Source: Alistipes sp.
GTDB lineage: Bacteria; Bacteroidota; Bacteroidia; Bacteroidales; Rikenellaceae
Assembly (NCBI GenBank): GCA_017416915.1
Contig: JAFQAN010000019.1
Coordinates: 1 to 64,000 of the forward strand
DNA length: 64,000 nt
Direction of reading: 5' to 3'
Position 1 is the first letter of the stretch. Each line of letters begins with the position of its first letter. The translations under genes and the position numbers were made by a program. The notes beneath the pieces were generated by a model that saw only the letters and a program-made list of their open reading frames with translations, made no database searches and had not been told where the DNA came from. Positions 31,315-41,800 of this stretch are shown in pieces.

Positions 31315-32754
31315 CTACTCCTTACGCCATAGTTTCGACATATCCTCCAACGTCTTGCCCTTGGTCTCGGGGACCATACGCCAAACGAAGATTGCCGAAA
31401 TTACGCATATAGCGCCATAGATGCCATATGCCGTAAAGGGGCTGAACTCGTAGAGCGCAGGGAAGGTAGAAGAGACGATAAAGTTGAATATCCACTGGAA
31501 CGCCACCGCGATAGCCACCGCCTGACCACGTATCGTATTGGGGAATATCTCGGCGATAAGCACCCAGCAGATAGGACCCCACGACATCATAAAGAATGCC
31601 GAATAGACGATAATCGAGAGTACGGGGACAAGACCCGTGATGCCCATAACGTCGCACGCTGCAACGGCAAAAGCACCAACAGCCATACCCGTAGAGCCGA
31701 TGATAAGCAACGGCTTACGACCAAAGCGCTCGACGGTAAGTATGGCGACAACCGTAAAGACGATGTTCACGATGCCCATAACTACGGTCTGCATCATACC
31801 GCCACCCTCGACGCCTGCACCCTCGAAGATGCGGGGTGCATAGTATAGCACGGCGTTGATGCCGATAGCCTGCTGGAAGACCGAGAGCAGTATGCCCACG
31901 ATGATAACCACCTTGCCGTAAGCAAACAGCCTCTCGCGCTTCTCGGCTGTTGTCGCCTTGATGTCGGCGAGGATGGTCGAGGCACGCTCCGTACCGTTGA
32001 TACGCTCCAAAATGTTGAGTGCCGCACTATCGTTGCCCGTAAGCACCAAGTAGCGCGGGGTCTTAGGCACGAAGAAGAGCAACGTGCAGAAGAGTGCCGC
32101 AGGAGCAGCCTCCGAGACGAACATATAGCGCCAGCCCGTAGCCACCATCCAACCGTCGGCAGGGTCGGTAACCACGCCATCGACGATAGTGGGGTTCAGG
32201 TGGTCGCCCATAATGAGGTAGTTCACGAAATATACCACCAGCATACCGAAGATGATGGCAAACTGGTTGCACGACACCAAGCGACCGCGAATCTCCGAGG
32301 GTGCGACCTCGGCGATATACATCGGGCATATAGCCGAGGCGAGACCTACGCCCACGCCGCCCAAGATGCGGTAGAGGTTAAAGGCGATAAAGAGGTCGCG
32401 CGAGGGTACACCCTCCTCGAAGAATAGAAACTCGGGGTAGTATGAGCCCAGAGCCGAGAGAAAGAAGAGTACCGAGGCTATACGCAACGAGTTACGACGT
32501 CCTATGCCCGAGGCGAAGAAGCCCGAGATAGCACCGCCGATGACGCAGCCTATAAGTGCGCTCGACGAGGTAATGCCGTGCATAAGGGTCGTATATTCGA
32601 AGTCCTTGGCGCCGAGGAAGAAGGCCTGCAAGCCCTTCTCGGCACCCGATATTACTGCTGTGTCGTAGCCGAAGAGCAGACCACCCAACACCGCCACCAA
32701 AATTATGGAGTAGAGGTAGGCGCGGCTGCCCTGCTTAGTTGCTGTTGCGTTCAT
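31315..32754 (-). CDS. xylE: Sugar/proton symporter of the MFS, XylE-like
   Basis: A 479-residue inner-membrane transporter with twelve predicted helices. Sugar-porter signatures are GGLLFGYDTAVISGA in helix 1, the GRRNSLRIAS loop, RILGGVGVGLASAICPMYIAEVAPSEIRGRLVS, VPKTPRYLV, QQAIGINAVLYYAPRIFEG and the final VPETKGKTLEDM. Closest in pattern to the D-xylose:H+ symporter XylE. The gene lies 11 bases downstream of xylA, so it probably imports xylose released in the periplasm. Confidence 0.9.
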   Translation of the reverse strand: MNATATKQGSRAYLYSIILVAVLGGLLFGYDTAVISGAEKGLQAFFLGAKDFEYTTLMHGITSSSALIGCVIGGAISGFFASGIGRRNSLRIASVLFFLSALGSYYPEFLFFEEGVPSRDLFIAFNLYRILGGVGVGLASAICPMYIAEVAPSEIRGRLVSCNQFAIIFGMLVVYFVNYLIMGDHLNPTIVDGVVTDPADGWMVATGWRYMFVSEAAPAALFCTLLFFVPKTPRYLVLTGNDSAALNILERINGTERASTILADIKATTAEKRERLFAYGKVVIIVGILLSVFQQAIGINAVLYYAPRIFEGAGVEGGGMMQTVVMGIVNIVFTVVAILTVERFGRKPLLIIGSTGMAVGAFAVAACDVMGITGLVPVLSIIVYSAFFMMSWGPICWVLIAEIFPNTIRGQAVAIAVAFQWIFNFIVSSTFPALYEFSPFTAYGIYGAICVISAIFVWRMVPETKGKTLEDMSKLWRKE

Positions 32755-32765
32755 AGCTAACCTGC

Positions 32766-34082
32766 TTAGATATAAAGGTTTACAATCGACTCATATAGCT
32801 CCTGCTTGCCGCTTATAGCCTTCGGCTCGCCGCACTTGCGGGCATAATCCGTAACCTCCTCCAACGTAAGCTCGCCCTGCTCGAAGCGCTTGCCCAAGCC
32901 CTCGTCGAACGAAGCGTAACGCTCCTTACGCATAGCCTCGATAGGCGAGTTGTCGAGCAAGTCGGCAGCGATAAGTAGCGCACGTGCCATAGTATCCATT
33001 GCCGAGATGTGTGCGATGAAGATGTCCTCCAAGTCGGTAGAGTTGCGACGTGTCTTGGCGTCGAAGTTGGTGCCGCCCGTAGCGAAGCCGCCAGCACGCA
33101 GGATGACCAACATAGCCTGTACCAACTCGTTGAGGTCGGTGGGGAACTGGTCGGTATCCCAGCCATTCTGATAGTCGCCACGGTTGGCATCTATCGAGCC
33201 GAGCATATCGGCGTCGGCAGCGCACTGCAACTCGTGCTCGAAGGTGTGTCCTGCGAGTGTGGCGTGGTTTACCTCGATGTTGAGCTTGAAGTCCTTGTCC
33301 AAGCCGTGGGCGCGCAAGAAACCGATAACGGTCTCTGCATCAACGTCGTACTGGTGCTTGGTAGGCTCCATAGGCTTAGGCTCGATAAGGAACGTACCCG
33401 TAAAGCCCTGCTTACGACCGTAGTCGCGTGCCATACGCAACATCGTTGCAAGGTGCTCCTTCTCGCGCTTCATATCGGTATTGAGTAGCGACATATAGCC
33501 CTCGCGTCCGCCCCAAAATACGTAGTTCGTACCGCCCAAAGCGATGGTGGCGTCAATCGAATTTTTAATCTGCAACATAGCACGTGCCGCAGCGTCGAAG
33601 TCGGGGTTGGTGGCTGCACCGTTCATATAGCGCTTGTGACCAAAGACATTCGCCGTACCCCACAATAGCTTGATGCCCGTCTGCTCCTGCTTCTGCTTGG
33701 CATAGGCAACAATCTCGCGGTAGTTTGCCTCGTACTGCTCGACATCCTCAGCCTCCTCGACCAAATCCACATCGTGGAAGCAGTAGTACTCGATGCCGAG
33801 CTTCTGCATAATCTCGAAGCCGGCGTCCATCTTATTCTTTGCGCGCTCCATAGGTGTTGCACCCTCGTTCCACGGGAACGTCTTGGTGCCACCGCCAAAC
33901 TGGTCGGCACCCTCGGCGCAGAGTGTATGCCACCACGCCATAGAGAAGCGGAACCAATCTTTTAACTTCTTGCCACGCACCACGCGCTCGGGGTCGTAGT
34001 AGTGGAACGCCATAGGATTCTTAGATGCTGTGCCCTCGAAGGCTACGCCCTCGATTTGGGGAAAATAGGTTTTGTTTGCCAT
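32766..34082 (-). CDS. xylA: Xylose isomerase
   Basis: A 438-residue enzyme converting D-xylose to D-xylulose in the cytosol. Family motifs are YCFHDVDLVEEA with the catalytic His, VFWGGREGYMSLLNTD, FLIEPKPMEPTKHQYD with the metal-binding Glu, NIEVNHATLAGHTFEHEL and GSIDANRGDYQNGWDTDQFP. Length matches class II xylose isomerases. I chose the ATG at 34082 (MANKTYFPQ); an in-frame extension to 34262 runs back over xylB and lacks protein-like composition. It starts seven bases after the xylB stop. Confidence 0.97.
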   Translation of the reverse strand: MANKTYFPQIEGVAFEGTASKNPMAFHYYDPERVVRGKKLKDWFRFSMAWWHTLCAEGADQFGGGTKTFPWNEGATPMERAKNKMDAGFEIMQKLGIEYYCFHDVDLVEEAEDVEQYEANYREIVAYAKQKQEQTGIKLLWGTANVFGHKRYMNGAATNPDFDAAARAMLQIKNSIDATIALGGTNYVFWGGREGYMSLLNTDMKREKEHLATMLRMARDYGRKQGFTGTFLIEPKPMEPTKHQYDVDAETVIGFLRAHGLDKDFKLNIEVNHATLAGHTFEHELQCAADADMLGSIDANRGDYQNGWDTDQFPTDLNELVQAMLVILRAGGFATGGTNFDAKTRRNSTDLEDIFIAHISAMDTMARALLIAADLLDNSPIEAMRKERYASFDEGLGKRFEQGELTLEEVTDYARKCGEPKAISGKQELYESIVNLYI

Positions 34083-34089
34083 AGTTGTA

Positions 34090-35580
34090 TTATTTTTCGT
34101 TAATCTTGTTTTCGACAATCTTTTTCCAGCGCTTGTAGCCCTCCGTGAGCGTCTTACGCCACTCATCGCACGGCTCGACAACCTCCAATAGTCGTAACTC
34201 TCCGAAGCACTCCTCGCGCGAAGAGTATATGCCCGCGCCAAGAGCTGCTCCACGTGCTGCACCCAACGCTCCGTCCGTGTCGAAGAGCTCGATACGTGCG
34301 CCCGTGAGTGTTGCCAATGTCTGTCGGAAGAGCGGCGAGAGCATCATATTTGCCTTACCAGCACGTATCACACGCGGCTCGATACCCAACGTGCGCATAA
34401 TCTCCACGCCGTAGTTGAACGAGTAGGCTATACCCTCTTGTGCTGCGCGCAGCAGGTGTGCCTGCGTATGGCGGTTGAAGTCGATACCCTCTATCGAGGC
34501 CCCCGTAAGGCGGTCGCCCAAGACGCGCTCGGCACCGTTGCCAAAGGGTACTATCGTAAGACCATCCGAGCCGCAAGGTGCTGTTGCAGCGATGCGGTTT
34601 ATCTCGTCGTAGCTCAGTTCGGGAGCTACCTGACGGCGCATCCACGAGTTGAGGATGCCCGTGCCGTTTATGCAGAGTAGTACGCCATAGTGGGGGTCGG
34701 CGGCACTATGGTTTACGTGTAGGAAGGTATTTACGCGCGACTCGCTGTCTGCCTTAGGAAGGCTGCTTACGCCATATACCACGCCACTTGTGCCTGCCGT
34801 GGCGGCAATCTCGCCCGTCTGCATCACGTTGAGCGAGAAGGCGTTGTTGGGCTGGTCGCCCGCACGATACGATATGGGCGTATGCTCCTTAATGCCCAAC
34901 TCGCGCTCTATGGCAGCGGTGGTGTATGCCTGAATACCTATTGCGGGGTGTTGCTCGGGAATGAGCGATAGGGGTATATCGTAGTATTTGGCGACATAGT
35001 CGGCACAACGCTCCTCGCTGAAATCCCACAATATCTGCTCCGAGAGACCTCCAAAGGTCGTCTGCGGCGTGCCACTGAGACGATAGGCGATATAGTCGCC
35101 AGGCAGCATAAAGTGTGCTATGCGCTCGAAAATAGCGGGCTCGTTACGCTTCACCCACGCAAGTTTCGAGGCGGTGAAGTTTCCCGGCGAGTTGAGCAGG
35201 TGTTCCAAGCAGAACTCCTTGCCAAGAGCCGCATTTGCCTCACGACCAATCTCTACGGCGCGAGAGTCGCACCAAATAATAGCCTTGCGCAGAGGCTCAC
35301 CCGCGCTATCCAAGCAGACCAAGCCGTGCATCTGATAGCTGATGCCTATGGCGCGGATGTCGCTAATGTCAAAGCGCGCTGATAGCTCCTTGATGCCCTC
35401 GACAATATATCCCCACCACATCTGAGGGTCTTGCTCGGCGAAGCCCGCCTCCGAAGAGTCGATGTGCATCTCCTCGGATGGCTTCGTGACGGCGGCTGCG
35501 GCAGTACCCGTAGCGATGTCGAGCAGCGATAGTTTTATCGACGAGGAGCCGAGGTCGATGCCTAATGTGTAGCCTTTCAT
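34090..35580 (-). CDS. xylB: Xylulokinase
   Basis: A 496-residue FGGY-family carbohydrate kinase that phosphorylates D-xylulose to xylulose 5-phosphate, feeding the pentose phosphate pathway. Motifs: N-terminal GIDLGSSSIKLSLLD, AEQDPQMWW, AIGISYQMHGLVCLD, ATAGTSGVVYGVSS in the second nucleotide-binding region, and IRAGKANMMLSPLFRQ. Length is standard. It lies 18 bases downstream of the GH31 gene and seven upstream of xylA, so all four genes form one operon. Confidence 0.96.
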   Translation of the reverse strand: MKGYTLGIDLGSSSIKLSLLDIATGTAAAAVTKPSEEMHIDSSEAGFAEQDPQMWWGYIVEGIKELSARFDISDIRAIGISYQMHGLVCLDSAGEPLRKAIIWCDSRAVEIGREANAALGKEFCLEHLLNSPGNFTASKLAWVKRNEPAIFERIAHFMLPGDYIAYRLSGTPQTTFGGLSEQILWDFSEERCADYVAKYYDIPLSLIPEQHPAIGIQAYTTAAIERELGIKEHTPISYRAGDQPNNAFSLNVMQTGEIAATAGTSGVVYGVSSLPKADSESRVNTFLHVNHSAADPHYGVLLCINGTGILNSWMRRQVAPELSYDEINRIAATAPCGSDGLTIVPFGNGAERVLGDRLTGASIEGIDFNRHTQAHLLRAAQEGIAYSFNYGVEIMRTLGIEPRVIRAGKANMMLSPLFRQTLATLTGARIELFDTDGALGAARGAALGAGIYSSREECFGELRLLEVVEPCDEWRKTLTEGYKRWKKIVENKINEK

Positions 35581-35598
35581 AGCTGTTAAGCGTATTTG

Positions 35599-38382
35599 TT
35601 AGAACTTAACCTCCTGAGCCTCGCCGTTATAGCTGATGCTATGCTCCACGACGCCATCCTTCGAGATAAGGCGTACAAGAAGCTCTCGCTCGGTAATCAT
35701 ACCCTCGTAGCTGCCCTCGCGTGTCTCGACACGGAAGGTGCGCTCCTGCTCGTTCCACGACATAGGCGTACGAGCGTATGCGCCCGTCTCGTAGTCGTAG
35801 GTAGTACCCTCATCCTCGTAGAGCGTGAAGGCGGCATCCTTGCCCGAGTAGATATTTATCGTAAGGTCGCGCTGCTCCGCTGCGGTGCTCTCTACAAACT
35901 CTCCCATCGGGACAATCTCGCCACCGCGAACGTACATCGGTGAGCGGTGGTAGGGTGCCTCGGCAGTGATACGCTGACCACCCTCTACTGCGGCGTTGGT
36001 GTAGAAGTCGTACCATAGGTTGTCGGCGGGCAGATATACCTCTCTCTCTCGTGCCTTATACTCATATACGGGGCATATCATTAGCGCGTCGCCAAACATA
36101 AACTGATCCGAAATGTTGAGTGCTGTGCTGTCCTCGGCGAAGTCCATCACGAAGGGACGCATAATGGTATAATCGTCAAACCACGTGCGCGATGCGAGCG
36201 TATATATATAAGGCATAAGCTCGTAGCGCAGACGGTTGTAGTAGGCGATGCTCTGATATGCGGGGTGCTGCTCGGGAGCGATGTTGTAAACCTCGCGGAA
36301 GGGGTACTGACCGTGAGCGCGGTAGAGGGGTGTAAATGCTCCCCACTGGTGCCAACGAGCGTTGAGCTCACGCCACTCCTCCATAGCCTCGCTACCCTCG
36401 GTTGCCGTCTCAAACTTCTTCTGCACCGAGAATCCGCCCACGTCCTGCGTCCAGTAGGGAACACCCGAGATAGAGAAGTTGAGACCTGCCGAAATCTGAG
36501 CCTTCATATCCTCCCAGCAGGTGCCTATATCGCCCGACCACGTTGCCGTAGAGTAGCGCTGCAAGCCTGCAAAGCCCGAACGTGTGAGAAGGAATACGCG
36601 CTTGTTGGGGAGTACCTCACGCTGACCGTTGTATATCGCCTCGGCATTCATCAGAGCGTAGGTGTTGAAGTAGCGTGTCGATGAGCCTAAGTAGGTGGGC
36701 GACATCAGCTCCTTGCGGTACTGCATCGAGGCGTTCGACAGGATGTCGGGCTCCGAGGCGTCCATCCACCAAGCATCGACGCCCAAGGGCAGGTAGTGCT
36801 CCTCCATCTGCTTCCAGAAGAGCTTGCGTGCCTCGGGGTTGTAGGCGTCGTAGAACGAGCCTACGTAACCACCATTGCCAATCCAGTCGTGGATGTCATC
36901 CTCCACAGCGCGCTGATACATAGCACCGATGGCGTCGAGCTCCTTGTAGTGCTCCGTCGTTACGTAGAACTTGGGCCATACCGACACCATAAAGCGTGCA
37001 TCCATCGAGTGGATGTCGTCAATCATCTTCTTCGGGTCGTCGAAACGTGCGGGGTCAAAGACGTGGCTGCCCCACGACTCCTCTACCCAATGCGACCAAT
37101 CCATAACGATATTGTCCAGTCCCAAGCCACGCTCGCGGTGGTCGCGTACTGCGCCAACAATCTCGTCCTGAGTCTTATAACGCTCGCGGCTCTGCCAGAA
37201 GCCCATCGCCCACTTAGGCATAATGGGGCTCTTACCCGTGATGGTACGGTAGCCCGAGATAACGCCGTCGGCATCGCCACCGTGAATGAAGTAGTAGTCG
37301 ATTTGGTCGCCCATCTCCGACCACCACGACATCTTCTGCTGCTCGCGCTCCTCGACGGGTGCCAACGCCTTCAACGAGATGTACGAGATGCCGCCGTCGG
37401 GCTTCCACTCGATGCGGATATTTTGTCTCTTACCCTTTGTCATATCGAGCGCAAACTTCACGCTGTTGGGATTCCACGCTGTGCGCCAATGCTCCTTGAC
37501 AACCTCCTCGCCATCGACCCACAGCTTGGTGTAGCCTGCGTAGTAGAGTATGAAGTTGTACTTGCCCGAGGTCTTCGGCGTAAAGTCGCCCTCCCAGACG
37601 ATTGTCGAACCGTAGAAGCGGTTGTTGGCACGGAACTCCTCGGGGAATAGCTCCACCTTATCCAAGTCGGCGTAGTCGAGACGCTCCTCGATGCGCTCCA
37701 CCTTCTGGCCACGAGCGTCGGTGTAGGTGGCACGTATGCCGCCCTCGATGGTGAAGAGCTCGTCGAGGTTCGAGTAGTCGAGCGGGTTGCCCCAGCGCGT
37801 GAGCGAGTAGTTATCCCAAAGGATGCCGTAGCCCTTGTTCGAGACGATGAACGGCACCGATACCTTGGTATTGTATTGGTAGAGGGTCTCGTTCTTGCCC
37901 TTGTAGTTGAACTCGTCGCTCTGGTGCTGTCCCAAGCCATAGAACGCCTCGTCGTCGGGTGAGTTGAAGACCTGTCGTACGGTGTAACCCTTGTCGCCAT
38001 CAACCTCGATAGGCGAGAACTCGCGGCGGTCCTCGTTAAGCAGGGCATTACCCTCCTTGTCGAAGAACGATACATTGCCGCTAAGACGATTCACCTCGAC
38101 GCGCAGCTTATCGGTGGTAAGCGTTACGGTCGAACTGTTGTGCTCGACATCGAACTCGGGCGTTGCAGCCTGCTCGACGGTGATGAGCGATTCGCGCTCC
38201 GAGAACGACATATCCTCGCCAACGGCGCTGACGCGCACGATATTGTCGGCGATAACCTCCAAACGCACCTTCTGGTCGGAAGATGCCTCGACAATGACAC
38301 CATTGTCGGTAATCTGAACGGTGTCGTCGCTACAAGCTACCATAGCGGTAGCGGCAAGTAGCAGTGTAAAAAGTCTCTTCAT
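35599..38382 (-). CDS. GH31 alpha-xylosidase-like lipoprotein with PA14 insert
   Basis: A 927-residue family 31 glycoside hydrolase. Signal peptide with lipobox AMVAC (C17). An N-terminal beta-sandwich (about 20-210) has DEAFYGLGQHQSDEFNYKG. A PA14-like insert (about 235-350) has WEGDFTPKTSGKYNFILYYAGYTKLWVDGEE. The barrel then carries the nucleophile D541 in WWMDASEPD and the acid/base D618 in WSGDIG. C-terminal beta domains include a DUF5110-like part. The PA14-bearing arrangement matches the xyloglucan alpha-xylosidase described in Bacteroides ovatus, which removes xylose from the non-reducing end of xyloglucan oligosaccharides. It heads the operon with xylB, xylA and the xylose transporter. 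Confidence 0.9.
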   Translation of the reverse strand: MKRLFTLLLAATAMVACSDDTVQITDNGVIVEASSDQKVRLEVIADNIVRVSAVGEDMSFSERESLITVEQAATPEFDVEHNSSTVTLTTDKLRVEVNRLSGNVSFFDKEGNALLNEDRREFSPIEVDGDKGYTVRQVFNSPDDEAFYGLGQHQSDEFNYKGKNETLYQYNTKVSVPFIVSNKGYGILWDNYSLTRWGNPLDYSNLDELFTIEGGIRATYTDARGQKVERIEERLDYADLDKVELFPEEFRANNRFYGSTIVWEGDFTPKTSGKYNFILYYAGYTKLWVDGEEVVKEHWRTAWNPNSVKFALDMTKGKRQNIRIEWKPDGGISYISLKALAPVEEREQQKMSWWSEMGDQIDYYFIHGGDADGVISGYRTITGKSPIMPKWAMGFWQSRERYKTQDEIVGAVRDHRERGLGLDNIVMDWSHWVEESWGSHVFDPARFDDPKKMIDDIHSMDARFMVSVWPKFYVTTEHYKELDAIGAMYQRAVEDDIHDWIGNGGYVGSFYDAYNPEARKLFWKQMEEHYLPLGVDAWWMDASEPDILSNASMQYRKELMSPTYLGSSTRYFNTYALMNAEAIYNGQREVLPNKRVFLLTRSGFAGLQRYSTATWSGDIGTCWEDMKAQISAGLNFSISGVPYWTQDVGGFSVQKKFETATEGSEAMEEWRELNARWHQWGAFTPLYRAHGQYPFREVYNIAPEQHPAYQSIAYYNRLRYELMPYIYTLASRTWFDDYTIMRPFVMDFAEDSTALNISDQFMFGDALMICPVYEYKAREREVYLPADNLWYDFYTNAAVEGGQRITAEAPYHRSPMYVRGGEIVPMGEFVESTAAEQRDLTINIYSGKDAAFTLYEDEGTTYDYETGAYARTPMSWNEQERTFRVETREGSYEGMITERELLVRLISKDGVVEHSISYNGEAQEVKF

Positions 38383-38450
38383 AGTGGTATTGTATTAATT
38401 TTTGTTTCCGAAATTCAGCTGTTTTAGCCGCTATGCGTGTGGTCGTATTG

Positions 38451-38458
38451 CAAAGATA
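38451..38458 (-). promoter_or_regulatory. -7 promoter box of the GH31-xylBAE operon
   Basis: TATCTTTG on the minus strand, an exact TAnnTTTG match about 70 bases upstream of the GH31 ATG. The shared 15-bp motif at 38478-38492 begins 20 bases further upstream, where an activator bound near -33 would sit. Confidence 0.7.
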
Positions 38459-38477
38459 ATATATTATTATACGTATG

Positions 38478-38492
38478 AGGGGTATCGTTTGT
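38478..38492 (-). promoter_or_regulatory. Predicted regulator-binding site, GH31 side
   Basis: On the minus strand ACAAACGATACCCCT, identical to 38637-38651 on the plus strand. A weaker TACCC half-site lies exactly 22 bases upstream of the TACCC of this copy on the minus strand. Likely target of the hybrid two-component regulator encoded at 48079. Confidence 0.65.
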
Positions 38493-38633
38493 ATCAAATA
38501 AGGGTAATGAATCGCTTATTTTGCCCTTTGCACCCACATCTGGTCTAACGCCTACTACCCTCACACGGCACTCTTAGCCATAAAATAGCCCCGTACCTCC
38601 ATTTTCGGTTTATATTTACTAAAAATGCACCTT

Positions 38634-38667
38634 GCAACAAACGATACCCCTATCTGCAACAAACGAG
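38634..38667 (+). promoter_or_regulatory. Predicted regulator-binding sites, SusC side
   Basis: GCAACAAACGA occurs at 38634-38644 and 38656-38666, 22 bases apart (two helical turns). The first copy continues into the full ACAAACGATACCCCT. The pair lies just upstream of the -33 region of the susC promoter, fitting an activator. The rest of this 452-base gap (38383-38834) holds AT-rich leader sequence and no gene. Confidence 0.65.
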
Positions 38668-38692
38668 GGCGTTTACTCATATTTTAATATTG

Positions 38693-38700
38693 TAATTTTG
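38693..38700 (+). promoter_or_regulatory. -7 promoter box of the first susC operon
   Basis: TAATTTTG, matching TAnnTTTG. There is no good -33 box, consistent with activator dependence. The leader to the ATG is about 130 bases, A-rich and apparently unstructured. Confidence 0.6.
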
Positions 38701-38834
38701 TTTTCAGAAACCGTAACATAAATTTTGACCACTCAGAAAAACCGAAAAACAGAGCGAAAAACGATAAACCCTAACATATAAGCAAATCAAAAACAAATTC
38801 GAAAAAATTTATTGTCTAACTTAAAACTATCTCT

Positions 38835-41800
38835 ATGGAAAGAAATTTTCCCAAATTGAGTAAGGTACTCCTCGCGGTGCTGCTGGTGGCAGTATCGTTG
38901 ATTTCGTGGGAGGGAGCTTCGGCTCAGTCTCGTGAGATTAGAGGTAAGGTAACCTCGAAGAATACGGGTGACGCCATTATTGGCGCATCTGTAACGGTTG
39001 AGGGTACAACAATCGGTGTATCGACCGGCGCTGACGGCTCGTACCTGATTGACGTTCCCGCTTCGACCACGGCACTCACTTACAGCTTCCTCGGTTACGA
39101 GTCGGAGGTTGTGGAGATTGGCTCACGCACCACTATCGACGTTGCGTTGGCGGAGTCTTCTACCGAGATGGACGAGGTTGTGGTTGTGGGTTACGGTGTT
39201 CAGAAGAAGAAACTGACCACGGGCGCAAACCTAAACATCAAGGCTGATGACATTATGAAGCGCTCGACGGCAGACCCCATCCGCGCGTTGCAGGGTCAGA
39301 CCCCTGGTATGCAGATTACCTCGACTTCGGGTCAGCCCGGCGAGAGCCTCAAAGTAACTATCCGTGGTTTGGGTACTACGGGTAGCTCGGGTCCCCTCTA
39401 CATCGTCGATGGTATCCCCGGCGATATCTCGAAGATTAACCCCGCCGACATCGAGTCTATCGACGTATTGAAGGATGCAGCTTCGGCAGCTATCTACGGT
39501 TCGCAGGCAGCAAACGGCGTCGTGCTGGTAACTACCAAGCAGGGTAAGGAGGGCACAGCTCAGGTATATTACGATGGCTACTGCGGTATTCAGACCGTAT
39601 ATCGTGATGCTCAGATGCTCAATGCCGAGCAGTACAAGGTGTTGATGGATGAGTCGGCACTCAACTCGGGTAAGGCTGCTCACGATTGGTCGTTGTACGA
39701 CACTGCCGATACGGATTGGGTGAAGCAGATGTTCCGCAAGTCAGCTCCTACGCAGAACCACACCGTAGGTATCACAGGTGGTGGCAAGACGTCGGTTTAT
39801 GCTATCTCGTTCAACTATACCGACCAGCAGGGTTTGGTTGGCTCGAAGGAGAAGTCGCGCTACGAGAGCTATAAGTTCCGTACCAATACCGAGCACCGCC
39901 TCTACAAGGATATCTTGAAGGTAGGTCAGCACTTTACCTTTGTATATGGTACGCAGGCGGGTATCGGCGTGGGTAACCAGTACAACAACACGCTGCGTGG
40001 TGCCTTCAACACCTCGCCTTTGGCACCTGTCTATGGCGACAACCTCTACGATTGGGGTGACGAAGGTGGCGAGTGGAACGACTCGTCGCTCAGCGACAAA
40101 ACGTGGTATAACAACGACGGTAACCCCTACGCATCGATGATGTTGGGTCGCTCGGAGACAAAATCTACCAATGTTATGGCAGACGTCTATGCCGAGCTTA
40201 CACCCGTTAAGGGTCTTACAATCCGCTCTACATTCGGTATTTCGTACTACGGCTCACGTGGCCACGGTATCTCGTTCCCCGCAAAGTGGAACTCTTACGG
40301 TACTACTCCTTCGTTGGAGTCGGACTACTATGCCGATGTAAATCAGTCGCAGTCGAACGGTATCTCGATGTCGTGGATTAACACCGCAACCTATGAGACC
40401 ACATTTGGCGATGGTCATAACTTCTTGGCTATGGTCGGCTCGGAGTGGGATACCAACGAGGGCGAGTGGATGTACGGTAACAACAAGATTGCTGTCGAGC
40501 AGTTCAAGGATTTCGAGCACGCTTGGCTTAACAACGGTACATCGGACAACTCTTACTGGGGCAAGCCTCAGGGTAACGTGAACGACATCGACCGCACAAT
40601 GTCGGTATTTGGTCGTATCGGTTACAACTACAAGGAGCGCTACATCGTAAACGTGACGTTGCGTGGCGATGCTTCGTCGAAGTTCGCTAAGGGCAACCGT
40701 TGGGGTATCTTCCCGTCGGTATCGGCAGGTTGGGTACTTACCGAGGAGGCTTGGGCTAAGGATAGCCGTTGGCTCGACTTCTTCAAGATTCGCGGTTCGT
40801 GGGGTCAGGTAGGTAACAAGAATATCTCGAACTACGCCTACACAGCTCCTATCTCGACCAACAACCACACCTACAACTTTGGTACGGGTCTCGGCTCGTC
40901 GGCAGAGGTTATCGGTGCTATTCAGGAGCGCTTGGCAAACTCTGATATTAGATGGGAGACCTCTGAGCAGCTCGACTTCGGTTTCGACGCTCGTCTGTTC
41001 CGCGACCGTTTCGGCATTGCCTTCGACTGGTATCGTAAGACTACTCGCGATTGGTTGATTGAGGCACCTATCATCGCTACGGCAGGTACGGGGGCTCCCT
41101 ACATCAACGGTGGTGATGTCCTAAATACGGGTGTTGAGTTGGCATTGAATTGGAGCGACAACGCAGGAGACTTCCATTATTATATAGGTGTAAATGGTGC
41201 CTACAACAAGAACACCGTAGGTAACATTCCCAATACGGATGGTATCATCCACGGTCAGTCGAATATGCTCTTCGATAACGCTAAGGAGTTCTATCGCGCC
41301 GAGAACGGTCATTCGATTGGTTACTGGTGGGGTCTCGAAACCGACGGCATCTTCCAGAATCAGCAGGAGATTGACGAGTGGAAGGCTGCTGGCAACGGCA
41401 TCTTGCAGGGTAATGTTGCTCCGGGTGATGTTCGCTTCGTAGATCAGAACCACGACGGTAAGATTAATGACGACGATAAGGTCGATTTGGGTAACGGTAT
41501 GCCGTCGTTCACCTACGGCTTCTCGCTCGGCTTCGACTGGAAGGGTCTCGACTTCAACGTAACGGCTTACGGTGCTGCGGGCAACAAGATTGTGCAGTCG
41601 TACCGCAACCACGCTAACGCCTACGCCAACTTCACCACGGCGGCTCTTGACCGCTGGACAGGCGAGGGCACGTCGAACCGTATGCCTCGCGTAGAGGATA
41701 CCGCTTCGAACTGGAAGGAGTTCTCGGATTTGTACTTGCAGGACGGCTCATACTTGCGTATCTCGAACATCACGCTCGGTTACGACTTCGCTACGCTTAC

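Noticed and set aside
34083-34262. N-terminal extension of xylose isomerase
   Set aside because: It overlaps xylB in another frame and is arginine/serine-rich. The ATG at 34082 gives the normal family N-terminus.
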